This document shows, in pieces, positions 37,698-45,039 of a stretch of DNA of 45,039 nucleotides; the stretch's first letter is position 1; every line of letters starts with the position of its first letter. Source of the DNA: Bacteroidaceae bacterium (GTDB lineage: Bacteria > Bacteroidota > Bacteroidia > Bacteroidales > Muribaculaceae); the NCBI GenBank assembly GCA_021768245.1, contig JAETNO010000024.1:1-45039 (forward strand), read 5' to 3'. Made by a program: the position numbers and the translations under genes. Under the pieces are notes generated by a model. The model saw nothing but the letters and a program-made list of their open reading frames with translations, was not told the origin of the DNA and did no database searches.

Positions 37698-39134
37698 ATG
37701 CTGTTCAATTCATTTGCTTTTATTCTCTATCTTCCGACGGTGTTCCTGCTCTACTGGTTTGTGTTCCGCAGACTCAAATGGCAAAACGCACTGATTGTGG
37801 TGGCAAGCTATGTGTTCTATGGTTGGTGGGACTGGCGTTTCCTCATACTTATAGCCATCACCACTTTTTTCAGTTTCCTGAGCGGCATAGCCATCAGTCA
37901 CTATGATAAAAAATCAATCCGTCGGGCTGTCCTTACAGCCAACATTGTCCTCAATCTTGGAATCCTGGCCCTGTTTAAATACTTCAACTTCTTTGTCGAA
38001 AATCTCCAGGCCATCCTCTCGCCCATAGGTATTACGCTTGACAATGTGACTTTATCGCTAATTCTTCCCGTCGGAATATCTTTCTATACATTCCAGGCAC
38101 TTAGCTATTCAATCGATGTATATCGCGGGAAAATTGAGGCTACCCGGCATATAGTGGCTTTCTTCGCCTTCATAAGTTTCTTTCCTCAACTGGTTGCCGG
38201 ACCTATCGAGCGTGCCACCAACCTTCTCCCTCAGTTCCTTGTACCACGCAAATTTGATTACGCATCAGCCGTTGACGGTTGCCGTCAGATTCTATGGGGA
38301 CTTTTCAAGAAGATGGTGATAGCCGATAATTGTGCCGTTACTGTCAATTTGGTTTTTAATGATTTCACGGCTTATGACAGCCCACAGCTTTGGTTGGCAG
38401 CTTTCTTCTTCACATTTCAAATCTATGGTGATTTTTCAGGTTATTCGGACATAGCAATCGGTACAGCCAAACTATTTGGCATACGTCTTATGCGCAATTT
38501 CAATTTACCCTATTTCTCACGTGACATAGCGGAATTCTGGAGAAAGTGGCACATCTCACTCACGACTTGGTTCAGGGATTATGTCTACATACCGCTTGGA
38601 GGAAGCCGATGCAAAAAAAGCAAGGTAGTGAGAAATACCTTTGTAATTTTTCTTGTCAGTGGTTTCTGGCATGGAGCCGAATGGACATTTATAGCCTGGG
38701 GCGCGTATCATGCCGTACTCTTCATGCCTCTAATCATAACGGGAAAAAACCGCAGATATACTGAAATTCCGGCTGCTGATTCCATATTGCCTCCAATGAG
38801 AGAATCATTAATGATGGGCATGACTTTTCTCCTCGTGCTTATAGGATGGGTTATATTCCGCTCAGATACAATATCGGATGCATGGCATTATATAGTAAGA
38901 ATGTTTACTGACTGGCATTTCGTCGCTCCCCTAAAAGGCAAGAAAAATCTTGTCTATATTCTTTTACTTCTCGTGATAGAATGGCTACAGCGCAGGCGCA
39001 GCCATGCTTTTGATATACCTCACAGCGGTCTGATGTCATATAGGGCTGTAAGATGGACTGTCTATCTCTTTTTCGCTTTTATCTGTCTTGCCTTTAGCGG
39101 CGAACAAGGTCAATTCATTTATTTTCAATTCTGA
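37698..39134 (+). CDS. MBOAT-family membrane O-acyltransferase (AlgI/DltB-like)
   Basis: The protein has 478 residues, the usual MBOAT length, with about ten membrane helices. The family signatures are present: FYTFQALSYSIDVYRG, QLVAGPIERA, DFSGYSDIA and the catalytic His in GFWHGAEWTF. It transfers acyl (usually acetyl) groups from the cytoplasm to extracytoplasmic glycans. The downstream gene overlaps by a few bases (TGATG) and encodes an SGNH-like partner, the arrangement of DltB/DltD and AlgI/AlgX systems. The acceptor polysaccharide is not identified here. Confidence 0.93.
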   Translation: MLFNSFAFILYLPTVFLLYWFVFRRLKWQNALIVVASYVFYGWWDWRFLILIAITTFFSFLSGIAISHYDKKSIRRAVLTANIVLNLGILALFKYFNFFVENLQAILSPIGITLDNVTLSLILPVGISFYTFQALSYSIDVYRGKIEATRHIVAFFAFISFFPQLVAGPIERATNLLPQFLVPRKFDYASAVDGCRQILWGLFKKMVIADNCAVTVNLVFNDFTAYDSPQLWLAAFFFTFQIYGDFSGYSDIAIGTAKLFGIRLMRNFNLPYFSRDIAEFWRKWHISLTTWFRDYVYIPLGGSRCKKSKVVRNTFVIFLVSGFWHGAEWTFIAWGAYHAVLFMPLIITGKNRRYTEIPAADSILPPMRESLMMGMTFLLVLIGWVIFRSDTISDAWHYIVRMFTDWHFVAPLKGKKNLVYILLLLVIEWLQRRRSHAFDIPHSGLMSYRAVRWTVYLFFAFICLAFSGEQGQFIYFQF

Positions 39135-40048
39135 TGAAAAAGTTTATTATCCACTGCTCTGTTTTTGGGCTGATTTTTATAGCAATTATAATAGCTTTCT
39201 ACTTGCTCACACCTGTCAACCATAAAAATTATCTATATGAGATAAACCATAAGTTTCGTTTGCTTGATTCGGTTCCTTCACCGAGAATCATATTCGTCGG
39301 AGGAAGTAATGTCGCTTTCGGAGTAGATTCCAAGGCTATTTCCGATTCATTAGGAATCAATATTGTCAACACAGGGCTCCATGCAGGACTCGGATTGAAA
39401 TATCAGCTTGAAAGCGTTGTTGACAAACTCAAATCGGGAGATATTATCGTCATAATGCCTGAATATGAACAATTTTACAATAATTTCTTCGGACAGGACA
39501 ATGTCATATCCCGGACAGTGAAATGCCAGTCATTCCGTAATGTTGAATTGATGGATTTCAATCAATTGGTAAATATAATCAAGGGAGCACCCAAAATAGC
39601 CTACTCTGATTTAACCGGACGGAATCGGATTGACAGCGCATATTCATCAATCAATTTCAACGAATATGGCGATGAGATTCACCATCGTAGTAAAAAAAGG
39701 CAAGACAAAGTCCAGGTCTTCACAATAAATGAGGAAGCTGATGAAGAAGTAATTGAAACTTTCTCAAAAAAAGTCAATGAAATCCGCTCCAATGGGTATA
39801 AGGTAATCATATTTCCGCCTGTAACACTCGAAAAAAAATATGCTATAAATAAAGATAAAATAGACAGACTGTATCATCTGATGGAAAATGCCGGAGTTCC
39901 ATTTCAATCAAAAGTGGAAATCCATATTTTACCTGACACATGTGCTTTCGACACCGAATATCATCTTTCTGATGAAGGCGTAAGACTTCTGACTCCCCGC
40001 CTTGTCAAGGAAATTCGAGGAATAGTTCCGGAATTACAACAATACTAA
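39134..40048 (+). CDS. SGNH/GDSL-like membrane-anchored protein, partner of the MBOAT enzyme
   Basis: The protein has 304 residues with one membrane anchor at 1-27 (MKKFIIHCSVFGLIFIAI). The SGNH hydrolase features are GGSNVAFGVDS near residue 56 (GxSx nucleophile block) and DTEYHLSDEG near residue 277 (catalytic Asp/His). The fold suggests periplasmic O-acyl transfer or hydrolysis as in DltD and AlgX. The start overlaps the MBOAT stop, so they are translationally coupled. A perfect 25-bp inverted repeat (40070-40121) ends the operon. Confidence 0.8.
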   Translation: MKKFIIHCSVFGLIFIAIIIAFYLLTPVNHKNYLYEINHKFRLLDSVPSPRIIFVGGSNVAFGVDSKAISDSLGINIVNTGLHAGLGLKYQLESVVDKLKSGDIIVIMPEYEQFYNNFFGQDNVISRTVKCQSFRNVELMDFNQLVNIIKGAPKIAYSDLTGRNRIDSAYSSINFNEYGDEIHHRSKKRQDKVQVFTINEEADEEVIETFSKKVNEIRSNGYKVIIFPPVTLEKKYAINKDKIDRLYHLMENAGVPFQSKVEIHILPDTCAFDTEYHLSDEGVRLLTPRLVKEIRGIVPELQQY

Positions 40049-40069
40049 GTTAATATCGTCCTAAATTAT

Positions 40070-40121
40070 CATTAATAAAAACAGCGTCAATTTTTCAAAA
40101 TTGACGCTGTTTTTATTAATG
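40070..40121 (+). terminator. Perfect 25-bp hairpin terminator after the SGNH gene
   Basis: 40070-40094 and 40097-40121 are perfect complements, with a 2-base centre and a T-rich run (TTTTTATTAATG) on the right side. It should terminate in both directions and bounds the AT-rich gap before nadA. Confidence 0.85.
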
Positions 40122-40409
40122 AAATTTTCCTATGAATCCCCATAATTTTTTAGATATGGTATCCTTTCCGACGTGGGAGCAATCGTCGGGATAAACAGCC
40201 GCAAGATTTAAACAGTTTCTCAGGAAGAGGTGAGTTATCAACATTGTTGAAAACGGTGTTGATAAGTGTCGATAAGATTTCAATGACTTTTTAAAGATTA
40301 GTCTTGCATTTACGGAAAGCATGGTGATATATAACAGACTGTCACTATTCAAAATAAGTTATAGATATTCTATCAATGGGTTTTCAATAGGCTTTTCAAC
40401 ATAAAACGG

Positions 40410-40440
40410 TTGGAAATGACATGAAAACTTATTAACTTTG
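40410..40440 (+). promoter_or_regulatory. Promoter of nadA
   Basis: TTG (40410-40412) and TAACTTTG (40433-40440) are 20 bases apart, a strong Bacteroidota match. The start would be near 40447, giving a 5' leader of about 200 bases that contains the palindrome 40445-40465. Confidence 0.65.
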
Positions 40441-40444
40441 CAAC

Positions 40445-40465
40445 TTATTAACACGATGTTAATAA
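40445..40465. promoter_or_regulatory. Palindrome TTATTAACA-CGA-TGTTAATAA at the nadA transcription start
   Basis: A perfect 9-3-9 inverted repeat overlaps the predicted start site. It may be an operator controlling nadA, or two facing DnaA-like boxes of a replication origin. Sequence alone cannot decide. Confidence 0.5.
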
Positions 40466-40655
40466 CGAAGATAAATCGCATTATAGCTGTGTTTTAAGAT
40501 GTCAATAAAGTTGACAATAATGTTAATCCGACATCAATAAGCCATATATGCAAGAAATGGATGAAAAAGTTATTTCACTTTTCAACATCCATTATATTTC
40601 TTCTTAAGAGAGTTTTTGAAAAAATTTTTTCCAAAATAAAAAAACAATATAATCA

Positions 40656-41621
40656 ATGAATGTTGATAAAGGCTATGTTGACGCCCCTGTTGATTCAGGT
40701 CTCGACCTCAAGGCTGAAATAAAGAAGCTGAAAGAAGAGAAAAACGCTGTCATTCTGGCACACTATTATACGGTAGGAGAGATTCAGGATATAGCCGATT
40801 TCATAGGAGACTCCCTCGCCCTTGCAAGGATTGCGGAGAAACTCGACAATGACATAATAGTGATGTGCGGGGTTCATTTCATGGGTGAGACCGTAAAGAT
40901 TCTTTGCCCTGAAAAGAAAGTGCTCGTCCCCGACCTCAACGCTGGCTGCTCGCTGGCCGACAGCTGTCCGGCTCCGGAACTGAAGAAATTCATAGAGGAG
41001 CATCCGGGGCATACCGTGGTAAGCTATGTCAACACTTCAGCTGCCGTAAAGGCCCTGACAGATATAGTGGTCACTTCGGGCAATGCTATGGAGGTTGTCA
41101 ACTCCCTTCCTGAGGATGAAAAAATAATCTTCGGTCCGGACCGTAACCTTGGAAACTATATCAATTCACAGACCGGACGCTCGATGATTCTGTGGGACGG
41201 AGCATGCCATGTGCATGAGAAATTCTCCCTTGAAAAGATTCTTGAACTGAAAAAGGAACATCCTGAAGCCAAAATCCTCGTCCATCCCGAATGTCCGAAA
41301 CCCATACGCCTCGTGGCCGATAAACTCGGATCTACCGCAGTGTTGCTGAAATGGGCTGAGGAATCGCCCTACGATGAATTCATAGTGGCTACCGAGAGTG
41401 GCATACTCCATGAGATGCGTCGTCGCTGTCCGCATAAGACCTTTATTCCCGCTCCTCCCGATGATGCCGGATGTGCCTGCAACGACTGCTCGTTCATGAA
41501 ACTCAACACTCTTGAAAAGCTCTACAATACCTTGAAATATGAGCTTCCTGAAGTGACGGTCGACGCTGATATCATTGACCGTGCCCGCAGGCCTATCCTC
41601 CGCATGCTGGAAATCAAATAG
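40656..41621 (+). CDS. nadA: Quinolinate synthase
   Basis: The protein has 321 residues. Its three cluster cysteines are visible in the regions NAGCSLADSC, WDGACHVHEKF and CACNDCSFM. The motifs MCGVHFMGET and HPECPKP are typical. It condenses iminoaspartate with dihydroxyacetone phosphate to make quinolinate for NAD using a 4Fe-4S cluster. It stands alone, with leuS starting 51 bases after it. Partner nadB and nadC genes are not in the window. Confidence 0.97.
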   Translation: MNVDKGYVDAPVDSGLDLKAEIKKLKEEKNAVILAHYYTVGEIQDIADFIGDSLALARIAEKLDNDIIVMCGVHFMGETVKILCPEKKVLVPDLNAGCSLADSCPAPELKKFIEEHPGHTVVSYVNTSAAVKALTDIVVTSGNAMEVVNSLPEDEKIIFGPDRNLGNYINSQTGRSMILWDGACHVHEKFSLEKILELKKEHPEAKILVHPECPKPIRLVADKLGSTAVLLKWAEESPYDEFIVATESGILHEMRRRCPHKTFIPAPPDDAGCACNDCSFMKLNTLEKLYNTLKYELPEVTVDADIIDRARRPILRMLEIK

Positions 41622-41672
41622 GGAGATAGCCGGATAACTAAGATTTAAAGATAATAAACCAATATAAAATAG

Positions 41673-44447
41673 ATGGAATACAATCATAGAGATATTGAGT
41701 CGCGCTGGCAGAACTATTGGCGCGAAAATAAGGTCTACAAGACCGAACTCGACAAATCGCGCCCAAAATACTATGTGCTCGACATGTTCCCCTATCCCTC
41801 AGGTGCGGGGCTTCACGTCGGCCACCCATTAGGCTACATCGCTTCCGATATTTATTCGCGTTTCAAACGCCTGCAGGGCTTCAATGTGCTCCATCCCATG
41901 GGTTATGACGCCTACGGTCTCCCTGCCGAGCAGTATGCCATCCAGACGGGGCAGCATCCCGAAAAGACCACCACTGACAATATAGCCCGCTATCGCAGCC
42001 AGCTTGACCGCATAGGTTTCTGCTATGACTGGGACCGTGAGGTGCGCACATGCGACCCTAAATTCTACAAATGGACACAGTGGGCTTTCATGAAGATGGT
42101 GGAGAGCTACTATGACACAGCTCTCGACAAGGCTAAGCCTATTTCAAAGCTCATAGAGCATTTCGAGAAACAGGGCACTGAAGGCGTGCATGCCGCCTGC
42201 TCGCAGGAACTTGACTTTACCGCCGACGAATGGAAGGCTATGGATGAAAAGCAAAAGAGCGACACTCTGATGAATTATCGCATAGCTTATCTCGGCAACA
42301 CTATGGTAAACTGGTGTCCTCAGCTCGGCACGGTGCTCGCCAACGATGAGGTGAGCGAGGGACTGTCGATACGCGGCGGTTATCCTATGGAGCAGAAACT
42401 GATGTATCAGTGGTGTCTGCGTGTTTCGGCCTATGCCGAGAGGCTTCTCAAAGGACTTGAGGAGCTTGACTGGACCGATTCACTCAAAGAGACACAGCGC
42501 AACTGGATAGGCCGTTCGGAGGGTGCTGAGATGCGCTTCCCGATTGCAGGCAAGGATGTGGAACTTGAAATCTTCACCACGAGGGCCGATACGGTGTTCG
42601 GAGTGACTTTCATGGTGCTTGCCCCGGAAAGTGAATATGTGGATATTGTGACCACTCCCGAACAGCGAAAAGAGGTTGACGCCTATCTCGATAGCATCAA
42701 ACACAAGACAGAGCGCGAGCGCATGATTGACAAGAAAGTGTCGGGAGTCTTTTCCGGCAGCTATGCCGTCAATCCTCTGACAGGGAAGGAAATTCCGATA
42801 TATATAAGTGACTACGTACTCGCTGGTTATGGAACTGGTGCTATCATGGCCGTTCCCGCTCACGATAGCCGTGACTACGCTTTTGCACGCCATTTCAATC
42901 TTCCTGTCATACCCCTTATAGAGGGATGCGACGTGTCAGAACAGAGTTTCGAGGCCAAGAGCGGAAAGATGGTCAACAGTTCAAACGGTGATTTCTCCCT
43001 CAACGGTCTCGAAGTCAAGGATGCCATCGCAGCCACGAAGAAATATATCGAGGAGAAAGGAATTGGCAAGGTGAAGGTCAACTACCGTCTGCGCGACGCT
43101 ATTTTCAGCCGTCAGCGCTATTGGGGCGAACCTTTCCCCGTATATTATAAGGACGGTATACCCCATCTCATGCCTGAATCGGCTCTTCCCCTGCTTCTTC
43201 CCGAGGTTGACAAATATCTGCCCACCGAAACCGGTGAGCCTCCGCTGGGCCGCGCGAAGAATTGGGTGACTCCCGAGGGCTATCCCATCGAACTCAATAC
43301 AATGCCGGGCTTCGCAGGCTCGTCAGCCTACTATCTACGTTATATGGACCCACACAATGACGAGGCTCTCGTGTCGAAGGAAGCTGATGAATACTGGCGT
43401 AATGTCGACCTTTATATAGGCGGCACGGAGCATGCTACAGGCCACCTTATTTATTCCCGTTTCTGGAACAAATTCCTCTATGACCTCGGTTATGTCGTAG
43501 AGCAGGAACCATTCAAGAAACTTATCAACCAGGGAATGATTCAGGGCCGCACGAACTTCGTATACCGTATTAAAGACACCAATACTTTTGTGTCTTTGGG
43601 TTTGAAGGACGGGTATGACACGACACCTATCCGCGTGGATGTAAACCGCGTCAGCAACGATATTCTCGACCTTGAGGCTTTCCGCGCATGGCGTCCTGAA
43701 TTCAAGGATGCCGAGTTTATCCTTGAGGATGGGAAATATGTGTGTGGCTGGGCCGTAGAGAAGATGTCGAAGTCAATGTTCAACGTTGTCAATCCCGACG
43801 ACATAGTAGAGCGTTACGGAGCCGACACCCTGCGTCTCTATGAAATGTTCCTCGGGCCTATCGAGCAGAGCAAACCTTGGGACACCAACGGTATTGACGG
43901 CGTGAGCCGTTTCATCAAGAAACTCTGGGGCCTCTTCTATAAGGGCGACAATCTCCTTGTGGATGATTCAAAACCCTCTCCTGAGGCTCTGAAAGCGGTC
44001 CACAAGCTCATCAAGAAAGTGACCGGAGATATCGAGACATTCTCCTACAATACGTCTGTCTCGGCCTTCATGGTATGCGTCAACGAACTCTCTGCTATAA
44101 AATGCCACAGCCGTGAGGCGCTGGAGCCGCTCGTCATAGTTCTCGCACCTTTCGCACCCCACGTTGCAGAGGAACTTTGGCACAGCGCGCTCGCTCATGA
44201 CACCACTGTGAATGACGCCCGGTGGCCTGAATGGAACGAGGAATACCTCAAGGAAAGCATGGTCAACTATGCCGTATCGTTCAACGGTAAGGCACGCTTC
44301 AACATCCAGGTAGCGGCAGGCACCCCACAGGCAGAAATCGAGGATATGGCCGTAAAGAATCCATCCTCAGAGAAATGGCTCGAAGGCAAGACCATCCGCA
44401 AAATCATCTTCGTCCCCAACAAAATCGTCAACATCGTAGTGGGATAA
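41673..44447 (+). CDS. leuS: Leucyl-tRNA synthetase
   Basis: The protein has 924 residues, the bacterial LeuS size. The class I motifs are HVGH (in GAGLHVGHPLGY, near residue 48) and KMSKS (EKMSKSMFNV). The CP1 editing domain is present (FTTRADTVFGVTFM, GTGAIMAVPAHDSRDY). It charges tRNA-Leu. A tight terminator hairpin follows at 44473-44518. It is the second gene after nadA on the plus strand. Confidence 0.98.
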   Translation: MEYNHRDIESRWQNYWRENKVYKTELDKSRPKYYVLDMFPYPSGAGLHVGHPLGYIASDIYSRFKRLQGFNVLHPMGYDAYGLPAEQYAIQTGQHPEKTTTDNIARYRSQLDRIGFCYDWDREVRTCDPKFYKWTQWAFMKMVESYYDTALDKAKPISKLIEHFEKQGTEGVHAACSQELDFTADEWKAMDEKQKSDTLMNYRIAYLGNTMVNWCPQLGTVLANDEVSEGLSIRGGYPMEQKLMYQWCLRVSAYAERLLKGLEELDWTDSLKETQRNWIGRSEGAEMRFPIAGKDVELEIFTTRADTVFGVTFMVLAPESEYVDIVTTPEQRKEVDAYLDSIKHKTERERMIDKKVSGVFSGSYAVNPLTGKEIPIYISDYVLAGYGTGAIMAVPAHDSRDYAFARHFNLPVIPLIEGCDVSEQSFEAKSGKMVNSSNGDFSLNGLEVKDAIAATKKYIEEKGIGKVKVNYRLRDAIFSRQRYWGEPFPVYYKDGIPHLMPESALPLLLPEVDKYLPTETGEPPLGRAKNWVTPEGYPIELNTMPGFAGSSAYYLRYMDPHNDEALVSKEADEYWRNVDLYIGGTEHATGHLIYSRFWNKFLYDLGYVVEQEPFKKLINQGMIQGRTNFVYRIKDTNTFVSLGLKDGYDTTPIRVDVNRVSNDILDLEAFRAWRPEFKDAEFILEDGKYVCGWAVEKMSKSMFNVVNPDDIVERYGADTLRLYEMFLGPIEQSKPWDTNGIDGVSRFIKKLWGLFYKGDNLLVDDSKPSPEALKAVHKLIKKVTGDIETFSYNTSVSAFMVCVNELSAIKCHSREALEPLVIVLAPFAPHVAEELWHSALAHDTTVNDARWPEWNEEYLKESMVNYAVSFNGKARFNIQVAAGTPQAEIEDMAVKNPSSEKWLEGKTIRKIIFVPNKIVNIVVG

Positions 44448-44472
44448 GATATATAATCCTCTATCAGATAAT

Positions 44473-44518
44473 AAAAAAGAGTCTGACAGTTTGAAATACA
44501 GCTGTCAGACTCTTTTTT
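44473..44518 (+). terminator. Rho-independent terminator of leuS
   Basis: AAAAAAGAGTCTGACAG (44473-44489) and CTGTCAGACTCTTTTTT (44502-44518) form a perfect 17-bp stem, and the right arm ends in a run of T. Confidence 0.9.
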
Positions 44519-44573
44519 AGTTAAAAAGTGGTAATAAATTATATAATAGCATATAAAAGCATTAATTAAGTTT

Positions 44574-44581
44574 TATCTTTG
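44574..44581 (+). promoter_or_regulatory. -7 box (TATCTTTG) of the RHS-like gene
   Basis: TATCTTTG fits TAnnTTTG. The predicted start is near 44588, 40 bases before the ATG at 44627. The upstream -33 element is weak. Confidence 0.45.
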
Positions 44582-44626
44582 TGAAAATAAAACCTTAACT
44601 CTTCCATTGATGACTCTCTCCTGCCT

Positions 44627-45039
44627 ATGAAACGCTATGTGCTTATTCTGACCCTCTTTACCATTATTTTCACGGGTGATTTTGCGGCTGTGGGTAATTC
44701 CAAGTTCGTATCAGCTGGTCATACTATCACGGATATATTGACTGTTGATAGTCTGAGTGTGGGTGTCGGGAGAAGTTCGGATGATGGGGATGATGATAGT
44801 TGGTCGCTGCTGAAGGGTGTTGTGCCTCCGACGCCTCAGGCTGCCGCGCTGGGACGCTACGGTGACTATCCCGTCGACCACTCTACGGGTGTGCCGGACA
44901 TTTCCATTCCCGTCTATGAGATTGACCTCGGTGGCTACCGCCTGCCGGTATCGCTCTCCTACCACGCCTCCGGCTTCCGCCCCGACGCCGTGGCCCCTCC
45001 CGTCGGCCTCGGCTGGTCGCTGCGCGCGGGCGGAATCAT
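44627..45039 (+). CDS. Start of an RHS/YD-repeat-like surface protein (cut by the window edge)
   Basis: The frame begins MKRYVLILTLFTIIFTG (signal peptide) and runs to the right edge, 137 codons. Residues 80-137 contain AAALGRYGDYPVDHSTG, then PDISIPVYEIDLGGYRLPVS and APPVGLGWSLRAGG. This is the N-terminal module that precedes the repeat shell in Bacteroidota RHS-like or SpvB-like proteins. The function could be a polymorphic toxin or a surface structure. The C-terminal domain that would decide is outside the window. Confidence 0.75.
   Translation, partial: MKRYVLILTLFTIIFTGDFAAVGNSKFVSAGHTITDILTVDSLSVGVGRSSDDGDDDSWSLLKGVVPPTPQAAALGRYGDYPVDHSTGVPDISIPVYEIDLGGYRLPVSLSYHASGFRPDAVAPPVGLGWSLRAGGI

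Larger units (their letters stand above)
40122..40655. other. AT-rich gap with TTATNNACA-like clusters, candidate replication origin
   Basis: Sequences close to the DnaA box TTATCCACA cluster here: TTATCAACA at 40235 (+) and 40257 (-), TTATCGACA at 40267 (-), TTATTAACA at 40445 (+) and 40457 (-), TTATTGACA at 40500 (-), and TTATCAACA at 40661 (-, in the nadA start). None is a perfect consensus box. Genes to the left mostly run leftward and to the right all run rightward, and a parS site lies 13 kb away. These facts fit an origin, but dnaA is absent and the boxes could instead be regulatory. Confidence 0.4.

Noticed and set aside
38518..38536. Second parS-like site (CACGTGA core) inside the MBOAT gene
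   Set aside because: Only about 12 of 16 positions match, and the outer arms of the palindrome are lost.
40116..40352. 78-codon minus-strand frame after the SGNH gene
   Set aside because: It lies in AT-rich sequence with DnaA-like boxes, starts without a promoter, and shows no known domain. It is probably incidental.
1..45039. CRISPR array
   Set aside because: No regularly spaced direct repeats with unique spacers were seen. The tandem repeats found have two copies only.

Overview
The window looks like the chromosome of a gut Bacteroidales bacterium, most likely close to Muribaculaceae. The signs are promoters of the TAnnTTTG (-7) type with a TTG/TTTG element about 19-20 bases upstream, a short secreted protein with a type IX-like C-terminal sorting domain, an RHS-like protein of the Bacteroidota kind, a DUF4254 protein, and a YbeY with Asp as third metal ligand. 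The lineage is inferred from sequence style; no rRNA is present.

Region 1 (about 0.2-17.2 kb) is a block of 22 genes, all on the minus strand, that reads as a membrane-linked protein-phosphorylation system. Operon A (10216 to 253) encodes an FHA protein, two Hanks-type kinases (one membrane-anchored), a PP2C phosphatase with a membrane anchor and coiled coil, a second FHA membrane protein, a double-FHA membrane protein fused to a trypsin-like protease, a WG-repeat secreted protein and a secreted repeat protein. Operon B (17164 to 10410) encodes small unrecognised proteins, a TerB-like protein, an OmpA-domain membrane protein, a chain of tiny coupled genes and a voltage-sensor ion channel with a non-standard selectivity filter. 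Writer (kinases), eraser (PP2C), readers (FHA) and possible outputs (protease, channel, OmpA anchor) lie together. I do not recognise the whole as a named system.

Region 2 (17.2-25.2 kb) starts with about 1.3 kb that lacks a convincing gene but holds a strongly base-paired segment (17251-17628), a candidate structured RNA. It continues with a D-2-hydroxyacid dehydrogenase, tRNA-Pro(TGG), a hicAB toxin-antitoxin pair, an MFS exporter, a secreted NodB-type deacetylase behind a frameshifted sorting-domain protein, and an EFR1-type ferredoxin.

Region 3 (25.2-36.9 kb) is core housekeeping: uvrC, apt, a parS site, mnmG, ybeY, an S66 LD-carboxypeptidase, a radical SAM protein, a DUF4254 protein, frr, pyrH, an OmpR-type regulator whose phosphoacceptor Asp is Glu, rnhB and a family 2 glycosyltransferase.

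Region 4 (36.9-45.0 kb) is all on the plus strand: a candidate rod-shaped small RNA, an MBOAT/SGNH O-acylation pair, an AT-rich intergenic stretch with many TTATNNACA-like sequences, nadA, leuS and the start of an RHS-like gene. Most genes left of about 37 kb run leftward and all genes right of it run rightward. Together with parS at 27.8 kb this suggests that the replication origin lies in or near 37-40.6 kb. dnaA is not in the window.
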